Below, piece by piece: positions 34,801-64,000 of a DNA stretch of 64,000 nt. How positions within the stretch are numbered: the first letter of the stretch is position 1; the number at the start of each line of letters is the position of its first letter. Origin of the DNA: Montifringilla adamsi (Eukaryota; Chordata; Aves; Passeriformes; Passeridae); contig JAGGNK010008448.1 of the NCBI GenBank assembly GCA_017590115.1, positions 2,296,794 through 2,360,793 on the forward strand. Reading direction: 5' to 3'. Position numbers and translations under genes: made by a program. The notes beneath the pieces are model-generated. The model was not told the DNA's origin. It was given only the letters and a program-made list of their open reading frames with translations, and ran no database searches.

Positions 34801-37800
34801 CTCCCTCCCCAGAGACACCTTTGGGGATGGGATAGATTCAGCCTTTTTGACCAAAGCCAGACCTTCCACTGTCTTTTGCAGACCATCTTTTCCAAACAGT
34901 ATACCATAATTTACTTCTAAATAGTAAATAGAAAGGACCATGACAGTTCTTTTGATTAAAAATGCTTACTTCTTGGGTAGCAACTATTACTTAAACCAAG
35001 GTCAGAAAATTTCTGCTTGTTGACCCAAGAAAAGTTTAATAAGTAGGAAAAAATCAAGAGACAGACTGCAAAAATTCAGGAGCAGTACAAAATATATGTA
35101 GAAGCAGAATGAGAGATGCAGAATTTCACGGGCTTTGCTGATTTTTGGCACTGTAAGTTTTGCGACTTTGATACCTTTCCTATTGAAGACTTACCCTAAT
35201 TATTCAAAGTGTAATTTACTAGGGAGAGTTTCCTGCTTGAATGTTCTCCCTTCCCTCAGCTATGAACTAAGCCCTGTCTTCTGATTAGCAAAACTCCTTT
35301 ATAGGGCAGCGACACCCTCAGAGAAAGGCCAAGTTTTTGCCCAGAAAAGGTTTTCGTATATATACTTTCAACTTGTATAGCTAGGTTCTTAGAAACTTGG
35401 ATTTCTGCTACTGCCTAGCTGCTTGAAAAGAGGAACTTTCTTACACCCTGACTTTAAGTCTCCTGGTTGCTCTTGTGGCAAAGCTTTGACTGCAGTAACT
35501 CTGTGGAACATTTTCTGGTGAGCTGAGTCTGCCTCCCTCTAAAAATACTGTTCATAGATTTCTGAACAGCACCAAAACAAGATTATGATGATATTTCACT
35601 GTTCTCCAGAAAGATTCAAACAGCAATACAGAAACGAAGCCACTGTCCATGAATTATTAATGGCAAGTGTGTGGGTATATTCTTACTCCACATGATGCTA
35701 GTTCTGTTTAGTGAATTTACCTTGCAGATAAATTGCAGTTGCAGCATGTATGAAATCAATAATTTGGTAATAAGAAAAGCAAGTCAATACCTTCTGGTTC
35801 TTCTGCTTAATAAGATTTTAATTTTATTAATACTGAGAGGGTGTGCCTTATTGAGGAACTGCACAGCAAGGAAGTGAGCTGGAGGTGGCCAGATCCTTAT
35901 TGTGAAACACTGCTTTGGAGAGGTGCCAAAACCTATCACAGGTTTTCTTGCCCTGTAACAACTGTCAGGTGAGTAAAGAACATGGCAATCTTGAGTCATT
36001 TTTATAATATTTATTTTGAAAAAAGTAAATTTAAAAAAATCTGATCCACACCTAGCTAATAAATCCTTAATGCTTCCATTATGTCTACTGAAAGTGTACT
36101 TTGAAGGATGGGAGACATACATCTATTTGCCTCAACACTTTCCACAAACAGAGAGGTTGCTAATAGAGTGTCAAGGCTGTTAAAACCATCTTTGAAGTGG
36201 ATAAGAACAGGAAGTACTCTTGGTCAAGTAACATAGCTAGATAACAGGAAGCAGAGGAATATTATTTAACCAAGTTTTACCATTAAGCAGCCAAAGCATA
36301 GAGAACAAAGTCTTGATTTTAAGTGTGCTATAATTTGTTTTAAAAAAATTTATTCTATAGATAATTATGGTTTGGGTCACTTGTGGGGGTAAAAATGAAG
36401 TTGATACCTTCTGAATTTGATTTAGATTCTTGCTGGCTAGCTATTTCTGCCTTCTGTTCAAGTTCAAAGATCCTTCCAAGCAGTCCCCTGACATATGCTT
36501 CCCGTTGCTGGTCATACAGTAGCCACTGCTGATTTTTCTCAAGAGCCTTCATAAAAAGAAACAGAAGAACAACAAAAAAGTCTCTGGTAATTAATCAGCT
36601 TTTAAAAGTATTCTCTTATGTCTTCAAAATATTAGAAGTTATTAAAGATAAACTAGATAAGTCTGCTGCAAATCTATACAAAAAATAAATCCATTTTAAT
36701 ATGGAAAGTTAATTCAGGTTGCTGAGCATAAGCTAAAACTGCATAAATGGGAAAATTACTTAAAGAACAAAGGCTTTAATGATTCATGCCTAGATTATGA
36801 AGAATTAACTTTTCAATCTCAAATATAAAATAAAATATAAAATAACAGACATTGAAAATTAAATAAAATAAAACTGTATCATTGCAATTTAATTTGTAAG
36901 AACAAGGACATGGATTTTTTGGCTGCTTGGCTCATAGACTTATTCAGTTTGGAAGGGACCTCAGGAGGTTTCCAATCCAACCTCATGCTACCCCAGGCAG
37001 TGTCAGGTTCCTAGAGGCTTCTGAGTTCTCAGCAACAGCAACCACTTTATTCTGATGTTCCAAGCAAGGTCTTTGAAAGATAATGGAAATCTTAATTTTT
37101 CTTTTGCAAGTTTTTCTGGTTTTAAATTTAAATTATTGCCTTGTCACAAAATCATTTTAGGGATTATATTTTAGAGAGAAACATACCCTCTGAGGTCCCA
37201 CACTACCCCAAAATGTGCATGATGATAATTTATATTCTTCTGCAGCTCAAGACAGATGGTATGTGCTTGAAATTTACAGGAAACTTACATCTTTCAATTG
37301 TCTTTCAACTTCAGTGCTGTTTGTTGCAGCTTCCTGCTGACAAAGAACAACTTGTTAGTGTTGTTTAAAACAGATGGCTGAAACAGCAAAGCTACTCCTG
37401 TACAGCTATTAATCTCACATAAATAGCAGAAGAATATTTTAAAAATTAAATCAGATGCATTTAAAAATTAAAAGAGATGTGCCTTCTGTGTTTGAATATC
37501 TTTATAGCTGGTTGCTGGCGTTTTTGAAGGATCCAAGTTATGTAGAAAGCCATTTCAGATATTTAAAATAGACTCTTCTGCAAAATATGGGACAAAGATT
37601 TACATGGAATTTATTCCATAAGTCTGCAATTCATAGTTACCTTTAAACATTTCCTAAGGAAACCATAATGTATTTTCTGCTGAACTGCTGTCTTGGAAGT
37701 CCTGAAGGGTGCTCCACAAAGAGGTTTTGAAAAATGAAGATATTTAAGGGTATTATTTAAGTACACAAGGAGAGGTAAATGTTTCTTCTATTTTTGTATC

Positions 37801-40800
37801 CTCATACATTTGACAATGACCCAAACATACAGGAGAAGCTGAGGAAAGCCAGAGACCTCCGTGCTTCCCTGGGATAACAGGAAGACTGTGAACATCTGGG
37901 AAATCATGCAGACCTGTCTGCAAGGACAAGGACAAATTGCCTGATTTCCTGAGCCTGATCCCCAGTACAGTGAGTATCACTTATGTACATCTATGAGTAG
38001 GGGACTTCTTGAGACCCATCTAAAACTGGAGTTACAGGCATGTTTCTCCCACATGTAAATGTAAATTCTCTGCAGGATACAAAGTGGTTGTGAAATTGTG
38101 TAGGTATAAGTCAGAGGGAACTTCAGTGAGAAAGAAAAATGTACATTACTATCCAAATCCAAACTATATTTTTTCCCAACATATTTCTATGGATCTTGGA
38201 ATATGATTTACAACAGAATTTATAGCTGAAAAATACAGAACTTTGAATATAATTATTAAACTTAAACACTTCCTAAGAAAAATAGGATTTAGAGACACTG
38301 AACTTGTTTCTAGGAACATCAGAGTCCTGCCTCAGTAAAAACTTTCTTAAAATTGTGTCATAAAGCTGTTGTTTCCATTTCAGAGCTAGTATGCCACCTA
38401 GCTGTTTCAAGTAGCATTGCTAGACTTGTTTTCAAGTTTTCCAAGACATCCAGTAAAACATCACTGTCCTCTGTTGATAAATCAGTTACAATTTTAAAAG
38501 AAAACTATAGTTTTAAAGTAACACATATTTTGGTGGTTTATTGACAAAAATATTATGAAAACCTGTAGACTTACTTAATACACATTTTAACACCTCTAAT
38601 GAAGTTCAAAGTGTGTTAAAATTTAAAATAAATGCATTATATTTAAAGTGGTATTTCTCAATAAACTGCATTATTAGAAGTACTATATATACATGTACAT
38701 ACTATATATACCCCATTCAAAAGTAGTAGATGAAGATATTCTGTTATGTATTTGGCTATAGCAGAATTTCTAGAAATTGCTCAACTCCCGTGTGGAGTGG
38801 AGGGAACCAGCACCATCTGCAGGTCAAAAGCTGGAAAAGAAAGACTTACAGCCACCTATTTTTAGGCACCTGTACCTAAACAACTTCCCTGTGCCCCTCA
38901 TAGAGCTACTACTGCATTTTCCAAAGAACATTAGAATGGGGCAGGGTGGAAAAACAACTGTAGAACCCTAAAATGACTTGTAAACCCTTATTTGAAACTC
39001 ATTATTAAACTTGAAACTCATTATTCCTGTCCTATCCTGTGCCACATTGAATAATTTACCATGTGTAATGCCATAGAAAGTAAAGACAATTAATTTTAAC
39101 AACTGAGACAAATGAGGATTCATAAGAGCAGAGAGAAGAAAGATAATCTCATGACTGAAGCTGAATTAGGTGAGGAGCTTAGTTTGTCTTTATTAGTGCC
39201 CCATGTCTCTTATCACTGCTGCATTCTCACTCTGTCTAATCACTGAGCACACAAATCTGAGAAGGGCACTGCCTAAGCAACAGTGGATCATCCCAGTGGT
39301 ATCACAGGTCACACTACCTGTGTGTGACCTTGAACATGGAGCCTTGCAATACAGCAGGAGAGAATTGCCTCCCCAGCTATGCTGCCTGAAGTGTGCTCTC
39401 TGACTGCTCCTCATTTAGAGTTCAATCTGGACACCATCTCGCTTCATACAAAAATATTTCAGCATGCAACACAGCTTGTATGAAAATTCATAAACCATCC
39501 TATTGGTGCTTAGTAGGCACAAATTCCAATTTGCAATTGCAATATTTCTTCAGTGCTTACCTGGGATACCTGAGAAGTACTACTGGCTTCGTTCTCAAGA
39601 TCAGAGCATTTTGCCATGACTGCAGATAAATCACATTTTAACCTGTTAATTTCTTCTGATAGAGAACAAAGTAACTGTTCTCTCCTTTCTGCTTCCTTTG
39701 TTTTTTCCTCTAGTTGATTTTGTAGTAAGGACACTTCACTGTTCTTGGTTTTGGACCGAAGCTTGTCTTTCAGGTTTTGGATTTCTCTGTCCTTCTCTCC
39801 CAGAAGATGGTTGTATTTTTCTTTTTCTTTCTCAAGCAAAAGTATTTTCTAAATGAAACAGAATAAAAAAAGAGTAAGTTTTAGTCTATGCATCAAATGC
39901 ATTAGCAAGTTTACAGTAGTTTGAGATTATCTGAGCAGCAGGGTCTAGTGGAAAGTGTTAGAACTAGGGGATCTTTAAGGTCTCTTCCTACCCAACCCAT
40001 TCTATGACCTTATGATTCTATGATAAGAATATCTCACTTTCCAAGATCTCTCTTAGCCTTTAATTAAGCTGAGAAAATTACTTTTAACTCAAAGAAGACA
40101 ATACTGGAGTGATCATCTGAAATATATCAAGTGATAGTAAAACCAGTCTGAAATAGATGAAACAAGGAGAGAATGCAAAGAACCAAGTTTCACAGGCCTG
40201 GTAGGTGCTCAGTTTTGAATAATCACTACATTCTATTACCCTAAAACAAAAGTAGTACAAGAACTCCAAAACACTTCCAGCAAAGAGGTTGGTGCTACAT
40301 TTCTTAGTATATTTCTTAGCATATTTGGTAGCTTTTGGGACGCAGCAGAGCCTTCTTGCAAACTGCTACTGTCACAGAAGAATTACAATAAAGCATTCAG
40401 GAGAAGGATCCTGTTTTCCATGTTATCTGGCCCTGTAGTTTCAAAATATGTTTCACTAGATATTTTCAACATGCACTCTCTTTCCAGTAGGCCTCCAGCA
40501 CAGGTAATCATTATCCACAATTAGTACTGCATTTGATGCAATGGGGCTCTGCATGAACTTCAGATGTGATAGCATTTAATTCTGCTAACGCTGATGTTGA
40601 AATCCTGCAAATTGACATCAAGTCATTAGAAAAAGAAACTGAAAGCAAGTGATTTTGAGAGACCCTCAATCAGGGAGTGGTTAAACACCACTGCTCACTA
40701 AAATTAAAGTAGTGACACCAAAGAGTATCCGGTGTATCAAACACAGCGGTGATTTTGCACTTATTTTTCCTAGTTTATAGGAAACTAGTATAAAGTAACC

Positions 40801-41824
40801 AACACTGAGCCAACAGCAAACACCAACAGACTCAGCAAGTACACTAAGGAATCTAGCCAAAACTTCATCAGCTGCCCAGCCATAGCTCATCCTTGGCTTA
40901 AGACTTCTCAACTGACGTTGTGGCACAGAAACATGACAAGCCCTTTCGTTACAAAGAGTGGCCTAGAAATATTAGTATGCCTAGTCCACATTAGTTGTAT
41001 CCTTTTCTAGAGTCCAGCTAAAGTTTCCCTGTCCTTCTGGGAATCCTGACAGGCTGCAACTAGGTCACCTATTAAGTCTTGAACTTCTCTCTCTGCAACC
41101 ACAGGTTTACCTCGAGTGGAACAGTCATATAGATGTACAGATGCTTCAATACCTTGTTGTGTCTTAATTTCTGCTCTTTAGCTGCAATGGAAGAATAATG
41201 TAACTACCCAATTACAGTTTCATTTACCTATAGCTGAGTGGCAGCTTGACAATTCAATTCAAACAAACACTCTGCACTTTTTGGCATGTTCTTAACCAAG
41301 TGTTTTCAAACGTTAAACTCTTTGTAGGAAGTGCTTAAAATACTTCTCTGAGATGTGTTCTATTGGACACATGAGGACAGCTCTTAATGGGCTAACGGGC
41401 ACCTCTGGCCTCAAGTCTTTGTATTTACCAGCCTTGTCAGATGAGTGTGATTTTATTAGCTCTGCTGTCATTGAAAAATATCTGAGAAAGAAGGTGTGAA
41501 ACTAATAGTTTGTCTGGACTGTCTAACACTCCTAAACCAGTTGTGACATCAAAAGTTTTGAGAGGAAAGGTGGGGCTCCCGAGGCCGAGTGCCGTATCCG
41601 CGGGACCCGGCCGGCGCTGGCTCGGGGAGAGCCCGGCTCACCTGCAGGAGCTCGCTCCGCTCCGGGTCCGGCATTTTGCCTTTGCCTGTGGCCACTTCCT
41701 CCATGGACTTCCGCGGGGCAGCGCCCTCCCGCTTACCCTTCTCGAGCCCACCGTCAGCTCTGGAGCTGCCCAGCTTCAGGCCCCCCTTGCCAATAATTCG
41801 ATCTATGGCGGTCTTGGCGTTCAT
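31678..41824 (-). CDS. CEP55: CEP55: centrosomal/midbody protein of abscission (complete, 8 coding exons)
   Basis: CEP55 is a coiled-coil scaffold recruited to the midbody, where it binds TSG101 and ALIX and thereby ESCRT-III for abscission. Coding exons: 41642-41824, 39561-39848, 37289-37336, 36408-36546, 34169-34479, 33097-33168, 32347-32472, 31678-31884; phases close to 457 codons (human 464). The N-terminus (MNAKTAIDRIIGKGG) aligns with the human start. Long Glu/Lys-rich heptads span roughly 60-215 and 225-395. The EABR hinge (QLKDALEKNQQWLLYDQQRE, residues 170-189, with Tyr184) is the ESCRT/ALIX-binding segment and is well conserved. The C-terminal ubiquitin-binding zinc finger keeps Cys433, Cys436, His451 and Cys455 (ECPRC..HIDFC). 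The 5' end lies in a CpG island shared head-to-head with MYOF, containing a CHR-like motif expected of a G2/M gene. Confidence 0.97.
32347..32472 (-). CDS. CEP55: CEP55 coding exon 7
   Basis: 126 nt, residues 348-389; acceptor GATGCCAG, donor CCTCTG|GTATGT. Codes CTTDLENGKLDRQNLKHEL and HVLKELRKAKEKITRLEPL. Confidence 0.95.
33097..33168 (-). CDS. CEP55: CEP55 coding exon 6
   Basis: 72 nt, residues 324-347: VQLLRKSLLRQEAEHTRIAL then LEQQ. Acceptor CTTGTAG, donor CAACAG|GTACAC. Aligns with human VQFLYTSLLKQQEEQTRVAL. Confidence 0.94.
34169..34479 (-). CDS. CEP55: CEP55 coding exon 5
   Basis: 311 nt, residues 220-323; acceptor CATTAAG with an exact TACTAAC branch-point-like sequence about 25 bases upstream (minus strand, 34503-34509); donor GTCAG|GTGGGT. 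It begins GHLQEERQEY and continues through ETERRTIAQLRSELNELKK and the RVAEMKTRENENK coiled coil. Confidence 0.95.
34480..36407 (-). other. CEP55: CEP55 intron 4
   Basis: 1.9 kb of non-coding sequence, with no repeats or exons recognised apart from the TACTAAC branch-point-like sequence near its 3' end. Confidence 0.7.
36408..36546 (-). CDS. CEP55: CEP55 coding exon 4 (EABR core)
   Basis: Residues 174-219 plus one base; acceptor TTATGAAG, donor CAGAAG|GTATCA. It codes ALEKNQQWLLYDQQREAYVR and GLLGRIFELEQK, the TSG101/ALIX-binding hinge and following helix. Confidence 0.96.
36931..37025 (-). mobile_element. CR1 LINE 3'-end fragment (antisense) in CEP55 intron 3
   Basis: CATAGAC, then GTTTGGAAGGGACCTCAGGA and TCCAATCCAACCTC, follows the reverse complement of the CR1 3' end (the sense copy ends AGGTCCCTTCCAACC..ATTCTATGA). 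Diverged; boundaries approximate. Confidence 0.75.
37289..37336 (-). CDS. CEP55: CEP55 coding exon 3 (48 nt, NAGNAG acceptor)
   Basis: Codes QEAATNSTEVERQLKD (158-173), donor AAAGAT|GTAAGT. The acceptor reads TCAGCAG, so use of the second AG would drop Gln158 and give 15 codons. The exon is missed by simple open-frame scans and was placed by alignment to the segment just before the EABR. Confidence 0.92.
38990..39025. repeat. Short tandem duplication (15-bp units)
   Basis: TTGAAACTCATTATT occurs at 38992-39006 and again at 39011-39025, separated by AAAC. Intronic in CEP55. Confidence 0.8.
39561..39848 (-). CDS. CEP55: CEP55 coding exon 2
   Basis: 96 codons, residues 62-157, acceptor CATTTAG, donor CCCAG|GTAAGC. 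Begins KILLLEKEKEKYNHLL. Coiled coil with KTKEAERREQLLCSLSEE. Confidence 0.95.
39849..41641 (-). other. CEP55: CEP55 intron 1
   Basis: 1.8 kb of non-coding sequence. Apart from the CR1 3' end at its far end (minus-strand sense) and the edge of the CpG island, nothing is recognised. Confidence 0.7.
39931..40023 (+). mobile_element. CR1 LINE 3' end (sense) in CEP55 intron 1
   Basis: AGCAGGGTCTAGTGGAAAGT, GGATCTTTAAGGTCTCTTCC and ACCCAACCCATTCTATGA are followed by a second ATTCTATGA. This is the canonical avian CR1 3' end with its terminal ATTCTATGA octamer-type repeat, a 5'-truncated insertion. Confidence 0.9.
41642..41824 (-). CDS. CEP55: CEP55 coding exon 1
   Basis: ATG at 41824; 61 codons to donor TGCAG|GTGAGC. 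The upstream in-frame codon at 41842 is TTG and is not used as the start. The segment TGKGKMPDPERSELLQ aligns with human TSGKGKLTDKERHRLLE. Confidence 0.94.
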
Positions 41825-42071
41825 CTTTAGGCGCCTGTACAAACCGAACGAGGCGCTACGGAACAGCGATCACTTCTAGCGGGCAGGACAAGACTTCCAA
41901 CAGCTGGAGGCGAGCGCAGGCGGCGCGGCCCTTCCCGGATCCCGCGGGGCTCAGAGGGGCCGCGAGTCACGGTGCGGGGGCGCGGCCCGGTGAGGGGACA
42001 CGGCCCGGTGCGGGGCACGGCACGGCCCGGCGGCGGCTCTGTCCGGCCCCGGCCCGTGCCGCTTCCGGGAG

Positions 42072-42077
42072 TTTGAA
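42072..42077 (+). promoter_or_regulatory. CEP55: CHR-like element in the CEP55 promoter
   Basis: TTTGAA, the cell-cycle genes homology region consensus, lies 248 bases upstream of the CEP55 ATG inside the CpG island and next to CGCGG and TTCCGG motifs. CHR sites recruit DREAM/MMB to G2/M genes, and CEP55 belongs to that class. A 6-mer is common, so position and context carry the argument. Confidence 0.4.
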
Positions 42078-42300
42078 TCCCGCGGCTCCGGGCCGTCACT
42101 TCCGGGGTTTCCGGATGGTGCCCGCGGGGCGGCGGCGGCAGGGGCGGTGTCCCCTCCTGTCACCGCCCTCTCGTGTCACCGCCCGGCCGGTGCTGTCCCT
42201 GCCCGGGGCTCCCCGCCGCCTGTGAGCGGCGGTGCTTGGCCAGCAGCGGGTGCCGGCGGGTGGAGCTCGGGTCGAGTCTGCAGGGCCCCCTCAGTGCTGT

Positions 42301-43329
42301 CTCTGACGTGTCTGTGTCCTCGTTCCTCCCTGAACACGGAGGGTTTTTCTTCAGAAATCCTCTCCATCTACCCCAAACGTTATAATTTTAGAAATTACAG
42401 CGTAAGCTAGGATAGGTCTCATGTGACCGTGTAAAAACCAGGCTGAACTGCTCTCACTTGCTCCCTCGTGCTGGCTTCCCCTCTCCTCTCTCCTTGGGGA
42501 CGCGGGGACACGTGTGGCAGTGGCAGCGGGAACCTCTCGGGTTTTCGCTTCTGCTCACAGCTGAGAAGAACTGAGCACAGGGGAGCTCAGAGCTCTTGTG
42601 CTTGTCATGTAAGTGCTACCCCGTTCATGTTACCGCAGTGTTTGTGCACGTGTTTAAGACAAAACATTCATCTGCCTCTATACAGAGAGTCTTGTCACTT
42701 TTAATTTCTTTTTTGCACGCATTTCCTTGATACTTTTTAATTTTTAGTCATGGATACAGATTTCGATAATTCTACTATTAATCTACTATCTCCAGGATGT
42801 TCCATGAGGAAGCTGCAGTGTCGTTCCGGAATACAACAGGAGGGGGAGGACTTGCACTGTTTTTTGGGATCATCGCCAGTTTCTGACTTGGCTGGCACGG
42901 AGAAAAACCAAAAGCATTTGCGAGCGATGAAGTTCTAAAAATACGGGGGCGGGGGGGGGGAGGAAATAAGCCGTTGTGGAATTTCATACCTTGGTATACC
43001 GAGAGGCAGATGTAGTTTAGATCGAGTTCTAGAGTCGTGCTTAATGTTCCTGTCGCTTAACGCTTATTCTAGCCTTGGTTTCTGACCAGAGATTTATCAG
43101 TTTAAGAGTAAAAGCAGCAGCCAGAAACCTGAGTTTTTGCAGTGTGCCTTTCTTTGCAGGATTTCACTAGCGAAAGCTCTTTCTGTGCAGCATGACAGAA
43201 GCTGGTGTCAATTTACAGGAGTGGTTTTTTCCCAGGGCTTTGAGCAGCTAGTCCGTCATAGATCCACCCATAGACCTCCTTTGCTGTAAACCAGTAATTC
43301 CCTGCCTCCTCTTCCTGCTAGCATTTCAG
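42301..43329 (+). other. CEP55-MYOF interval, MYOF-proximal part
   Basis: Mixed-GC sequence downstream of the CpG island on the MYOF side. It includes a good splice donor (GT at 42609-42610), the G-run at 42945-42960 and a small ATG-initiated 62-codon open frame (42750-42938) with no recognisable homology. Probably MYOF 5' untranslated or intronic sequence. Confidence 0.45.
42945..42960 (+). repeat. G-run between CEP55 and MYOF
   Basis: GGGGG, C, then ten G, about 450 bases upstream of the MYOF ATG. It is a potential G-quadruplex-forming or slippage-prone run. Confidence 0.8.
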
Positions 43330-43404
43330 TCCAGAAGTTAAGGACTGTGAAACTGAAGATTTAATTCCTTCGGTATTAGTCAACATTTAGACAAAAAGGA
43401 AACA
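43330..43404 (+). other. MYOF: Candidate MYOF 5'UTR exon segment
   Basis: A strong 3' splice site (pyrimidine-rich CCTCCTCTTCCTGC, GCATTTCAG ending at 43329) lies 75 bases upstream of the MYOF ATG. This suggests that an untranslated first exon in the CpG island is spliced to this exon. A good donor (GTCAT|GTAAGT, GT at 42609-42610) could be its partner. Inferred. Confidence 0.4.
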
Positions 43405-62507
<19,103 letters not shown>

Positions 62508-64000
62508 GTGGGTATGAAGAAAGCTCCATATTGGGACTAAATTAAATAAAAAGGGAGAAAAATTTTAAGTACTGATTTTAAATGTTTAAATTTATACTTC
62601 TTTTTCACGGGGTCAAAGACCTGATGATATCTTGCTTCTCAAGCTAGAGACCATTTGCCCAAAGCACTAGTAAGCAGGTTTTTTTATTTGAGTAGAAGAG
62701 TATTGTTAAAAAAAAATTGTGTGGTTTATATACCAAGTTATCCAATTTGCATCCTGGTAACTTTTTCTTCTTTTGTGGTCAGGTGATTATTTGATGTGAA
62801 GTAGGGTTTGAAGTGATAATGTTTTTAGGTAGCTGATAGGCAGAATAGTGGTATGTATGGTGACATAAAGATACACATTCTCAAATAATGTGGAGAGGTC
62901 TTCCTTTGATCAGAAGTTAAATAAAAACAATGATGGAAAATTCATTTAGTTAAAGTAGTTTCTGTAGTTCTGGTGGTATTAGTGAGATGGTCTTTATTTG
63001 GATTTGTTATTGTCAGCTCTGGGAAGTAGACATCTGCCTGCCAAGTATTCCCATGTAATGTAATTCCCATGTAATTCCCTTGTAATGGCTACTGGGATCC
63101 ACTGTTACAACACTTTCAGTATCAGTACTGGCTGTCTTTTCTGCTTGCTTATTTGGTACTGCATAAATTCAATAGGTCTCTAGACCAGCTTTTTACAAAA
63201 AGATCCAAAGAGGGAAGAGTGCTCTTTTCTAAATGAAACACTTTCTGCCACAAAGCTGATTGCTTTTTGCTTCTCACTGCTTATTTTCTTTGTGATTTCT
63301 AGTGATTCAGTCAGTGGTGTTTTGCTGTGTCTTGCTGTGTGGAAGATTGATTACTCACTAAGCAGGTGACAGCACATCACTCCGCTGCTTTCTGTTCCTG
63401 CAGGCACACATTCCAACAGGAAACCGCAAGGGTAATTCTGCCTAGAAAATCACCCTTTCAGACTTCACCTGCAAGGAATACTGGCCCCAACTATCATGAG
63501 CAAACATACTTACATTCCTGAACATGTTTAAAATCTGATACAATGAATGAGGCAATCTTGTCCAGATTTGACACGCTGGGGGAAGAAACTGTCCTAATTC
63601 TTACTAAAGAAAAGGAAATTATTCATTAAAAAAAACCAAATTTCACTTCTGGAACTGAAGAATGAGATGTTGAGCAGGAAGAAGGAAAAGAAGTGTTCTG
63701 AAAAGCCTGTCTGAACATAAAATAATGAATGAGCATGGGGAATTCAAAAAGCAGTATGCCAGCCCCATCTTGTGTCTCTGGGAAATGAAAAAGCTGGGGA
63801 TCCAAGAAAAGAAAATAACTGCATGCTTTAGTTCTAATGATCTTTTCTTGCATTTTCTTCTTGGCTGCTCTATCCCTTTGAAATCCCTACTTTTTCAATG
63901 TAAGGCATTTTCTCTTTCTCCTCCTAGTAATATTCTATGTAAACTGCCTTCTATTTGCGCCAAGAGAACAATGTAGTACTGCCCATGAAAAACATGGGGG
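62508..64000 (+). other. MYOF: MYOF intron 9 (partial)
   Basis: Non-coding to the window edge. The expected next exon (continuing C2B with an IDVGFVYDEPGH-like sequence) is not found, so the intron is longer than 1.49 kb. Short direct repeats of ATTCCCATGTAAT occur at about 63047-63088. Confidence 0.75.

Larger units (their letters stand above)
41575..42300. promoter_or_regulatory. CpG island of the CEP55/MYOF head-to-head interval
   Basis: A sharply GC- and CpG-rich block covers CEP55 coding exon 1 and about 480 bases upstream of its ATG, facing MYOF. It holds ETS-type ACTTCCGG (42098-42105) and TTCCGG (42063-42068) sites and a TTTGAA CHR-like element. It is almost certainly the CEP55 promoter and, because MYOF runs the other way with no other CpG island upstream of its ATG, plausibly a bidirectional promoter. 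Confidence 0.7.

Noticed and set aside
41825..41842. Upstream extension of CEP55 exon 1 (TTG start at 41842)
   Set aside because: It is not an ATG; the ATG at 41824 gives the N-terminus that aligns with CEP55.
42750..42938. 62-codon ATG-initiated open frame between CEP55 and MYOF
   Set aside because: No recognisable domain or homology, and a length expected by chance; at most an upstream ORF.

Overview
This is a vertebrate nuclear window, almost certainly from a bird. Its genes are intron-rich with GT-AG splice sites and CpG-island promoters, and its recognisable interspersed repeats are CR1 LINE fragments, several carrying the CR1 3' end. The predicted RBP4 mature protein ends in the short Phe-Cys-Ser tail I associate with birds. 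The order PDE6C(-) RBP4(+) FFAR4(-) CEP55(-) MYOF(+) is the mirror image of human 10q23.33, with every relative orientation kept, so this is a conserved synteny block rather than an accessory region. I could not fix the species.

Layout. 1-1427: first coding exon of PDE6C (cone phosphodiesterase alpha'), minus strand; the rest of that gene lies beyond the left edge. 1428-9734: PDE6C-RBP4 intergenic, non-coding, with one old CR1 fragment and an 18-bp perfect hairpin. 9735-16230: complete RBP4 (plasma retinol-binding protein), plus strand, TATA-like box, five coding exons, 199 codons; an ancient CR1 sits in the intron before its last exon. 16231-16480: short gap between convergent genes. About 16480-22377: complete FFAR4/GPR120 (long-chain fatty-acid receptor), minus strand, three coding exons, 356 codons, GC-rich first exon. 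22378-30500: intergenic, with a 43-base A tract near the FFAR4 promoter and no gene seen. About 30520-41824: complete CEP55 (midbody/ESCRT scaffold), minus strand, eight coding exons, 457 codons. 41640-42300: CpG island in the 1.6-kb head-to-head interval between CEP55 and MYOF. 43405-64000: first nine coding exons (278 codons) of MYOF (myoferlin), plus strand, cut off by the right edge in intron 9.

The genes do not form one pathway. PDE6C (cone phototransduction) and RBP4 (retinol transport) both relate to vision and vitamin A. FFAR4 is a lipid-sensing GPCR, CEP55 works in abscission, and MYOF in membrane fusion and repair. All reading frames are intact and every splice phase closes. I found no undescribed biological system here. 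The best leads are regulatory or structural: the CEP55/MYOF CpG island with a CHR-like and ETS sites, a possible untranslated first exon of MYOF, two tandem duplications in MYOF introns, several perfect inverted repeats, and a NAGNAG acceptor in CEP55.
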